A DNA stretch of 64,000 nucleotides. It comes from Euglena gracilis. Taxonomy: Eukaryota; Euglenida; Euglenophyceae; Euglenales. A program made the translations under genes and the position numbers. Location: positions 41,595,572 through 41,659,571 of the forward strand of contig CP154954.1 in the NCBI GenBank assembly GCA_039621445.1, in the 5' to 3' direction. Below, piece after piece: positions 56,829 through 64,000 of this stretch (within the stretch, counting starts at the first letter, position 1; every line of letters starts with the position of its first letter). The notes under the pieces are model-generated. The model made no database searches. It had not been told where the DNA came from and saw nothing but the letters and a program-made list of their open reading frames with translations.

Positions 56829-59800
56829 GCCCCCAGGGGAGGGGGGGAGGGGGGTCGACCCCCCCCTGCCTGCTGGGGTGCCAGGGGAACGCGAAGCGCC
56901 GAAAAAAAATGACGGGGTTTCAAAACCTGCCCCACACCCACATTGTTGGTCATTGTTTTCAACACGTTGGCAAAAACATATGAGAAATGCACTCCGGTTT
57001 TTGGCGCGAAGCCCGGACCGCCCCGCGGGGAGGGGGAGGTGATCCGAACCTCTGACGTGGGAGGGGGAAGGGAGGAGGGGGGCAATGCGATGAGGGAAAG
57101 GCACAGAGAGGGGTGCGTGGGTTGGGGCCCGCCCTCCGCTGGCCGCGGCCGTCGTCCTCGCACTCTGCCAGGTTGGGGTCGATGGGCACCTGTGGGGGGG
57201 GGGGACGATGGAGACCGCACGGGGTGTGGGCCCGGAGGGGGGGGGGGGGGGGGGGGGGGAGGGGGGGGCCGACCCGGCCGAGGAAGGGCACGCCCTCCGC
57301 CGCCGCGAGGCGCTCCCCGCCGCCATGGGAGAAGATGGCGGTGCACTCCGCGCAGTGCGGGCGGGGCCAGCGGGGCCACTGTCCCACCCGTGGGGGACGT
57401 TGGCCCGGGGGGGGGGGGTCCGAAAAGAGGCCGTTTTGGAACGTAAATCGGCGATATCTCGGCCTTGGCGGGGAGTTGCGGGGAAATCAAAATACCGTTG
57501 GATAAAGCATTGTTCGGGCTTCAATTTAGGTCTCCGGACATTTCCTTTGATTTTGCTTCATTTCCGAGATATTTTGGAAACATCGATTTTTTGACCCCCC
57601 AAAAAACAGCCCAAAATGTCCCCAGAAATGAGCGGCACCCGGTGACGGGGGGACCGGTGGCGACCAACCGACGCGACAAAGCCGGATGGGCGGAGCCCGG
57701 GGCCCGCTGCGCAGACGAAGCCGGACATGTTCTCCACGATGCCGAGGACGGGGAGCGACGCGACGCGGCAGAAGTCCAGCTCCTTGCGCACGTCGTCCAC
57801 GGAGACCTGCAGCCACACGCGCATCGCTTCTGAGCCGTCGGTATATTTAACAACACATCCAATGCTGCAGCCAACGTTGCGTGGAAACGCTGAACTACAC
57901 GTACAATATTTGCCAGCTCCACTTCCCTCGCTGGCCCGCGTGGAAACCGATAACCACAATCACCATTTGTCCAGGCTGCAGTCGTCACAGAGTCGGTCAC
58001 ATACATTTTTTTTTACCGACCCCGGGGGGGGGGTCACTTCCATTTTCCAAAAACCAGTCACTCACCTTTTTCTGGAAGACCAATCAATCACTACCCATCA
58101 GGGGGAGGGTTGCTACTCTGAAATCCAAAGAAAATTTGACCACAACCGTGAAAAAAACGGAAATTTTTTTTGGGGATGACTGGTTTTTCACTCTGAAAAA
58201 CCAGTCATACCCCCCGGGGGGGGCAGCCAGCGATTGAGTGATTGTATGGTCGTTCATCAGTCCAGCAACCACAGCTGCGTGGCCCAACCCCATGAGATGC
58301 GTGTGCGGCCACACAACACACAACACACACAACACACAACACAACACAACACACACACACACACGCACACACACACAGAGGCACACACACATACACAACA
58401 CACACACACACAAACACACAAATCCAAACACAACTACAACTACACAAACACCGACAGAACTGTCAGCCCACCTCTTGGGGAGTCGTCACAATCACCGCAC
58501 CAGAGGGGTTGTAAGGCTGTGAAAAGAAAAAAGAAGCAGCAGAGGAGATTATGTGCGCTTTCGAGCACCCCCAGAGACAGCAGGCAACCTGCGCGAACAC
58601 ACCTTTGGTTCACTACCCCCCCCCTGGGCGCTTGGCCCAGGCCATAATTAAAAAAAAAAGAAAAAAAGGTAAGGCCAGGGGGCCAACCTTAGGGGGAAAG
58701 TTTGCATGTAAAGAATTTTGGCCTCCATGTGCAAAAAGCCGAAGGCCAACTTTAGGGAGGCCAAGTTTTCATGTAAGGAGGAGGGCGGGCCAAGCGCCTG
58801 GGGGGTACCTGGATAATGCCGGCCCTTTACAATCCGCAATGTGGTTTGGGCTTCCCTCCCCCTCCTCTCCAACGGATGTGTCAGCCACCAGCCCCACAGC
58901 AGTCAAAAGACGAATGTGTGGTGGTATGTGCATATGTTGCCGGCGGCATACAATCAGGTTGGCGCACGTGGCGATGTGTTCGTCGCTGGTCCCCGGGGGT
59001 GTGTCGATGATGAGGTAGTCCAGCGGCCCCCAGTTGACGTCGGTGAAGAACTGCGGCACGAAACACCCAGGGCGATGGGCAGCCCCAACTGCTTCACTTC
59101 ACACGCCAGAACGCGAATCCCAGCCAGGTCCAAAAATATGACGTTTTTGTACGCGACTTTTCGGGCTGAATTTTCTTAATCCAAACTCTGTGAATCAAAA
59201 AGGTGGACTTTGTTTCCAAATTGGAACAGAAGGGAATCCGGGTTGCAAGAATTTCCAAAAAACCCTCCACTGTTCGAGACGACTTCGGCCAGGGTTCTTT
59301 CCTACGATGTTGCCAAGAGCAGGCACTACCCCCTGCCTCCCCCCAGGTTGACTTCAGGTCATAACGGGTCCGACCCAAAAAAACTTTCCTTGAAAACCTC
59401 CCACCCCCAAAATCAGACCCCAGGCCGAAAAAATCCAACCCCTGGTCGGAAAAAAAAACCACTTTCCCTCTCAACCAATAGCACCCCCCCCCCCCTGGTT
59501 GCACTAAAGCTTCTTGTTTGTTTATGGCCGGCGCTAACTTCGCTTCTGGCCCAGTTTGCTGTGTGGTGGCCAGGTACCCTTACACCAGTGCTCTTTTGTT
59601 GCTCCACCTGGCCGGGTGAGCAACTCTGGTGTAATTCCAGCACCCCCCCCCCCGGAGAGCGGAGAGGGTCTGCATTTTCTTTGAACAAAAACCTGATCTT
59701 CTTGGCAAATCTCAAAAGTATGATGAGCGTCATTTTTTTGGGTAAAAAATGCCTTTTCTTCTGTGCCACATGTGCAAAGACTTGCAGCTTGTATTGCGGA

Positions 59801-60948
59801 CATTTTTGATGATGTGTAACCTGGCTGTCTGATTTTTCTCGACGCCAGGCAATTTTTCATTCACCAATTCTGTCCACCCCAGTTCCCGCAGTTCTTGCAT
59901 GGTGCTCAAGAGACTCCTCTCTTGAGCTGGAGTGTTCTCTGCAGCAGCTTCAGTTCCAGTGAATGAAATGACATGCATTCAATCGATCAATCAACTGTTC
60001 GCAATGAACGTGTGAAAATACTCCGGCGTTCACAACAAAAACGGAGCGCTGGGACCTGTTTGATCATGGCGTTCTTGCGGGGCCCCCGCCACACGATCGC
60101 GTCGTCGGGGCCCACCATGAAGCCGATGGAGATGGCCCGGGGGCAGGCGGCGGACCGCTGGCCGCCGTCGGGGCTCCGATGTCACAAAGCAATGGTGGCT
60201 GCTGCCTGGCTTCCTGCCTGGCCATCCCGTTGCAACAGATTGCGTCGGCCAAAGCATCAAACAGCCGCAATAGATATAAAGAGAAGAAGGCATGCAATAT
60301 TGACATGGGTTTTGGGGGGGGGGTATTTCAACGTAGGTTTGAAGGTGGGATGAGCACGCCCTCAGCTACTCAGCCTCATGGTCGAAACTTCATTTATGGC
60401 CATTTATGGCCAAGGGTTCATTTATGTGCTTCAGTGCATGGAAAGCACCGAAAACATACTCATTCACTCCTTTATTTACTTGTGCTCATGCAATAAAAAA
60501 CAAAAAAAGGAATACAGCGTCTTTGCCATGAATGCACACTGCACCTGCATTTCTCCCACTCATACAAAAACACACGATCAGTGATGCTCAGCACACACAC
60601 ACACACACAATACACACATACACACAACACAACGCAACACAACACACACGCACACGCACACACACACACACACAAGAACGCGCACACAAGAAGAAAGACC
60701 AGATCCAGCGGCCTGGGGATAATTGTCCTGCCTGCTCCCCACTGACTGGCACGGCGATCGGTGTCCACCCCTCGGGTCTGCCGGGAATGAGAAACGTTAC
60801 ATTTCAACTTATTCGATGACGCGCTGGTTCAAGAGAAAAAATTATGAAAAAAGGAGATGCCACGGATAACCGCCATCCCAAGCCCAAATTCCTGAAACTG
60901 GCACACACACACATACACACACATACATGCACACACACACACACACGC

Positions 60949-61009
<61 letters not shown>

Positions 61010-62314
61010 AACGACGTGCCACGACGGCAGCGCGCACACACCCCTGAGCGACGTCGCGGCCCTCCACGCCCAGGATCTTCGGCACGCTCGGCCCGCAGAT
61101 GTCGACGTCCAGGATGCCCACGCGGTGCCCCTCCAGCGCGAGGGTGAGGGCCATCTGGCACGCCACGGTGCTCTTCCCCACGCCCCCTGTGCCCCGCGGG
61201 AACCCCACGGATGGCCCCGACACCAGTCAATGCCGGGTTGGGTGAGCGGGCGACACACAAAGCGTCGCGACGGAGGGGGAACGACACGCAAGGCACTTTG
61301 CTTGGTGAACACCCGAAGGTGCACTTGCTGGGCCCTGGGAAACTGTCACCAGACAAGTCAGGGAGTACAGCGGTTGGTGACAGGTCCCTCCCTGTGTGGA
61401 CAGATCAGCGAGTATGGGACCGGAGGACAGTTTCCCGGGGGGGGGGGTTGGATCAGAGGGAAAAACTGACATTTGACCCCCCCCAACCGACACAAAAACC
61501 CGAGAATTCGGGGTTTCACATATTTGTGGTCAGAAGCCAGATGAAAATGGAGGAATTTTTTTTCAACTCAGGAAACATGCTTTTTTCAACAAAAAAAGGT
61601 GAAAATTCTCAAAAAAATATGGTCAGTGGGTGCAAAGGTTGGTGACAGGCTCCTATGAGGATGGGTTCGTGGGTACAGAGGGTAGAGGACAGTTTCCTGG
61701 TGGGGAGAGTTTCCCCGAAGGGGAAGGGGTGGGTATCATAATGTCATGAACGACTATGAATGCATTTGTTAATATGTCAATTACCACAAAAAAACCAAAA
61801 AGACCCCATAATTGTTAGAAAATCTTCATTCCTTCCTTGGTGCGTTCAGAACATAAAGAAAATTAACTGCACACCCTCCTTATCTCATCCCGCCTCACCC
61901 CACTTCACACTATTCCCTTCTACATTCATCCAATATCCCGTACGGAAAAATCTGTTCCACTTTTTTTTGGGTCAGCAGGATGTTTGGAAGCAATGGAGCC
62001 TTCTGACGGAAAGCGGTTGGTGGGGGGGGGGCGGGTTCTGGTTAGCGGTTTCGCAGAACAAACCAGCAGAGAAAACGAGAATCCATCCCTGCCGGGGGGC
62101 GGCGGGCACGGCACACCAGGGTTCGATATAAGGAGAGGGGGGGGGGGGGTACGGACCCCCCCCCCCTGCGGGCCAGGAGGGGGGGGGTGGGGACACCCCC
62201 CCCCCACCTAAACCATGTACGCCCTCCTTATATCGAACCCTGCGGCACACCCTTGCCGCTCAGCACCAGGACCACGTGCTGGATGAGGGCCATCCGGGCG
62301 GCCAACTCGTCCAT
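56694..62314 (-). CDS. NUBP2: NUBP2/CFD1 cytosolic Fe-S assembly P-loop NTPase
   Basis: Nine exons: 62251-62314, 61042-61186, 60056-60173, 58952-59050, 58472-58516, 57713-57806, 57274-57362, 57145-57189 and 56694-56828. They total 834 nt, 277 codons plus TGA, close to the usual ~270. In the family it forms the CIA scaffold with NBP35, binds ATP and holds a bridging 4Fe-4S cluster in the cytosol. Motifs in order: VLSGKGGVGKST (Walker A), [55 protein letters not shown] (CPxC cluster ligands), PFLGRVPIDP. There is no N-terminal ferredoxin-type cysteine domain, so this is CFD1/NUBP2, not NBP35/NUBP1. Introns 6 and 8 are nonconventional. An AG 16 bp before the ATG (exon edge 62330) could be a spliced-leader acceptor. 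The segment around the exon 2-3 join lacks the family's GWxPV. Confidence 0.92.
56829..57144 (-). other. Nonconventional intron 8 of NUBP2 (316 bp)
   Basis: Intron begins GGCCAG and ends CTGGGGGC. The inverted ends CAGCGGAGGGCGGG and CAGGGGAGGGGGGG agree at 12 of 14 positions. The flanking 8-mers GCCGCGGC and GGGGCGGC agree at 6 of 8, as expected for an old 8-bp target duplication. Excision yields EDDGR-GFIQAF, matching the family. Confidence 0.85.
57145..57189 (-). CDS. NUBP2: NUBP2 exon 8 (45 bp)
   Basis: [15 protein letters not shown] after CCACAG; the 3' boundary is nonconventional. Confidence 0.83.
57274..57362 (-). CDS. NUBP2: NUBP2 exon 7
   Basis: Completes [20 protein letters not shown] and GVPFLGR, donor GTCGGC. 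Confidence 0.88.
57363..57712 (-). other. Nonconventional intron 6 of NUBP2 (350 bp)
   Basis: Begins GCGCAG and ends CTGGCCCC, so CAG is at +4 and CTG at -8. The termini CAGCGGG and CCCGCTG-like are complementary. Excision rebuilds the Cys codon and gives SGFVCPHCAEC. It contains one copy of the ~150-bp TCTCGG...GCGGGGAG repeat (57450-57597). Confidence 0.82.
57713..57806 (-). CDS. NUBP2: NUBP2 exon 6
   Basis: [20 protein letters not shown] then [11 protein letters not shown], ending in the first base of the Cys codon. The acceptor is CTGCAG and the 3' boundary is nonconventional. Confidence 0.88.
58178..58208. repeat. 12-bp perfect hairpin
   Basis: TGACTGGTTTTT and AAAAACCAGTCA separated by 7 bp, in NUBP2 intron 5. 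Confidence 0.75.
58315..58425. repeat. (CA)n microsatellite in NUBP2 intron 5
   Basis: Reads as GT repeats in the sense strand, beginning about 45 bp after the exon 5 donor. Confidence 0.93.
58472..58516 (-). CDS. NUBP2: NUBP2 exon 5 (45 bp)
   Basis: Fifteen codons [15 protein letters not shown] between CACAG and GTGGGC, phase 0 on both sides. It supplies the GAxxVTTPQ motif missing between exons 4 and 6. It is too short to appear as an open reading frame by length. Confidence 0.88.
58952..59050 (-). CDS. NUBP2: NUBP2 exon 4
   Basis: 33 codons, [20 protein letters not shown] and [13 protein letters not shown], acceptor CCGCAG, donor GTATGC. Confidence 0.9.
60056..60173 (-). CDS. NUBP2: NUBP2 exon 3
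   Basis: Encodes [19 protein letters not shown] and KNAMIKQ, donor GTCCCA. Its first ~14 codons ([12 protein letters not shown]) do not match the family, so an additional exon or a different 5' boundary is possible. Confidence 0.85.
60590..60685. repeat. (CA)n microsatellite in NUBP2 intron 2
   Basis: CACACAATACAC-type repeats, GT in sense. Confidence 0.9.
60900..61010. repeat. (CA)n microsatellite near exon 2 donor
   Basis: About 55 CA units with a few G interruptions, ending about 30 bp from the exon 2 donor; GT in sense. Confidence 0.95.
61042..61186 (-). CDS. NUBP2: NUBP2 exon 2
   Basis: Starts after CACAG and completes GGVGKST. It continues through [20 protein letters not shown] to GRDVAQ, with donor GTGTGT directly followed by a GT repeat. 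Confidence 0.9.
62117..62242. mobile_element. 126-bp hAT-like MITE at the NUBP2 exon 1 donor
   Basis: Terminal inverted repeats CAGGGTTCGATATAAGGAG (19 bp, perfect) surround a C/G-run core. Flanking 8-bp duplications CGGCACAC (62109-62116 and 62243-62250) are perfect. The right duplication is the splice donor of exon 1 (GTGTGCCG on the minus strand). CAGGG ends with an 8-bp duplication are typical of the hAT superfamily. No coding capacity. Confidence 0.88.
62251..62314 (-). CDS. NUBP2: NUBP2 exon 1
   Basis: ATG at 62314 ([20 protein letters not shown]), ending AAGG before GTGTGC. The start lies about as far from the Walker A motif as in other CFD1 proteins. Confidence 0.85.
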
Positions 62315-62330
62315 CGGAAGGGGAGAGCGC

Positions 62331-63232
62331 CTGCCAGCGGAGCAAGCCACCCCCAGGCGGTGGGTGACCTGGGGGGGGGGGTTCGGGCCGCTCCCCTGTT
62401 TTCGCCCCAATTGTTCTGGAATCCGCAGGTGTGTTCGTTGGGGGGGGGGGTGTTGATTGTGCGGTCACAAAATAATGGGAATTGTGGGAGTATGGGAAGC
62501 CACTGGACTTTCCGTCGTTTTTTTTTGTGTTCCATTTTCCTCGCACCGTTCCCAAGCCCTGAAGAGGAGTCATTTGCAGGGGTAATCAAATTCCAGACAA
62601 AAAAATGACAGGGAGTAATGAAATATATCACTTTTTTGGATCCAGATCGGCACAGAGCCTTGATACTGCTACTCTTCTTCGAGAATGCTATCAGCGCCTG
62701 ACTTTGGGCATTTTTTTTTTAAACATAATGAACAACTACTGCCATTTTCTGCACTTTTTTAATTTTCAATTTAATTCATTTTCCATTTTTGAGTTTTTTT
62801 GCGTCGAGTTTTTTGAGGGTCCATATTGTGTTCCCCCCATCATATCTCCCATCGGTTTTTTTTTTATCTTTTTTATTTCCCCCAGTTCCCGTCGACTGTA
62901 GCATATTTGGACATTGTGTGTATCCTTGCGGATGGTTTTTCACTGCCCGAGGACAGCCGTGGTTGTTGACGTCCCCAGAGCGTTTCTCCCGCTCAAACTC
63001 AAGTGACACTCCCCTCCAAGCAGGTTTCCACCACCTCACGTGTCTCCCGTGGGGGGATGGAAAGCCGCGTGGCTGGATTTGGGCCAACACCGACCGCCCT
63101 CCATCACCGCGCACCGAGTCCTGGCCTCACTCTGCAGCCCTCCGATGGGAAGCCCGCCAGAACTGGGCTGGAGGGAAAACCCTGCGCATTGTCAGAAAAA
63201 AGCCCCCCCAGGCAGCCAGGTACCACGAGCAC
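62331..63232. other. Upstream region of NUBP2, no gene seen
   Basis: A G run at about 62442 and A/T-rich text. Minus-strand frames here contain no CFD1/NBP35 motif and no convincing splice structure. Confidence 0.5.
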
Positions 63233-63325
63233 TACTTGAACGTGACTTGAACGTGACTTGAACGTGACTTGAACGTGACTTGAACGTGACTTGAACGTGA
63301 CTTGAACGTGACTTGAACGAACCTC
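63233..63325. repeat. 11-bp tandem repeat ACTTGAACGTG, ~8 copies
   Basis: Perfect period of 11 bp ending in a partial copy before AACCTCTG. Confidence 0.95.
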
Positions 63326-63534
63326 TGTTTGTTGGACGGACACTGGAATGCAAAGGTTCAGGGGACCTTCATTCTCTCCCACCGGGGCTGCACTAAGTGG
63401 GCAGACATTCTCTTCTGGCGCGGCATCAAATGGAATTGGAGGCAGAAGACACGGGGGGTGGTTCCCCTGCCGTGGCGCAGTCCCATAACAGGACTGATGG
63501 TAACGCCAGTGGGGCGCGTCGTCACGTGTGTGTT

Positions 63535-63700
63535 GCATGTGTTGAGGATGTGTTGTTTGTGTTGTGTGTGTGTTGTGTCTGTTGTGTGTGTGTGGTGTGT
63601 GTGTGTGTGTGTTGTGTGTGTGTGTGTTGTGTATGGTGTGTTGTGTGTGTGTGTTGTGTGTGTGTTGTGTGTGTTGTCTGTTGTGTGTTGTGCGTTGTGC
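63535..63700. repeat. (GT)n/GTGTT microsatellite
   Basis: Imperfect GTGTT/GT repeats. The open frames through it are not genes. Confidence 0.95.
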
Positions 63701-64000
63701 AGTGGTGGCAGGGGAAGATGTCGCGCTGTGGCTCACCGGCAGCGCGCTGAGCGGCACTAGGCAGCGGCAGTCCCAAGCCCCGGCGGACCGTGTGGGACGG
63801 GACTTGGGGAGGGGGACTGGAGGAGGCGGGAGGGGCGAACACCTCTCTTTGGGCCCTTTGGAGGGGGCAGCGCCGGGATCGGGTGGGTTCAGGGCGACCG
63901 ACAGCGCGGTTCCCCGAACTGGACGTTCGAAACAAGTTCCAGTTCGAAACCACTGGGGGGGGGTGGGCGTTGCAGAACTTTGGGGGTCGCTAACCCTAAA

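Noticed and set aside
56694-61186. Assignment as NBP35 (NUBP1) or bacterial Mrp
   Set aside because: [23 protein letters not shown] and FIQAF-GSP are CFD1-type, and no four-cysteine N-terminal cluster is present.
63367-63480. Possible upstream NUBP exon with an ENVCPL motif
   Set aside because: It would fit an NBP35-type cysteine N-terminus, but the rest of the protein matches CFD1/NUBP2, which lacks that domain and has a good ATG at 62314.
63980-64000. Telomere at the right end (CTAACCCTAAA)
   Set aside because: Only one or two telomere-like words; similar TTAGGG words are scattered through the repeats.

Overview
This is a repeat-dominated eukaryotic nuclear window. It is not bacterial: the genes are broken into many short exons. 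The best clue to the organism is the splicing. Most introns in the two well-supported genes are GT-AG. At least four junctions, however, give the correct protein only if the intron has CAG at positions +4 to +6 and CTG at -8 to -6, which is the published signature of euglenid 'nonconventional' introns. I therefore infer a euglenid (Euglena-like) nuclear genome. No species can be assigned from sequence alone.

Layout. 1-14,028: a head-to-tail array of about 3.88-kb non-coding units (three full, one truncated), full of palindromes, C/G runs and small terminal-inverted-repeat elements. 14-18.3 kb: a duplicated block of about 570 bp, GTCGAC/ACTAGT palindromes and about 18 copies of a 77-bp satellite. 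18.3-36.9 kb: a patchwork of dispersed repeats, hairpins, MITE-like elements with TA target duplications, and a few captured coding fragments, including a PHD-type zinc finger. 37.0-39.2 kb (+): a CCCH zinc-finger (tristetraprolin-type) gene. 39.2-43.2 kb: no gene I can name. 43.6-55.8 kb (-): an OMA1-like M48 metallopeptidase gene spread over about 9-12 kb. 56.7-62.3 kb (-): a complete NUBP2/CFD1 gene with nine exons and 277 codons. 62.4-64 kb: simple repeats and no recognised gene.

The two minus-strand genes are housekeeping genes: mitochondrial inner-membrane proteolysis and cytosolic Fe-S cluster assembly. They lie in the same direction with about 0.9 kb between them, and I see no functional link. 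Their introns carry CA/GT and ACAT microsatellites and the same dispersed repeats as the intergenic region. The central observation is that one nonconventional intron of OMA1 is a 2,056-bp element with 23-24-bp terminal inverted repeats and a perfect 8-bp target-site duplication. A 126-bp element of the same design (CAG...CTG ends, perfect 8-bp duplication) sits against a splice donor of NUBP2. Together they suggest that nonconventional introns here arise from hAT-like transposable elements. A second theme is families of palindromic modules whose stem 'word' differs between loci but matches between the two arms of each locus.
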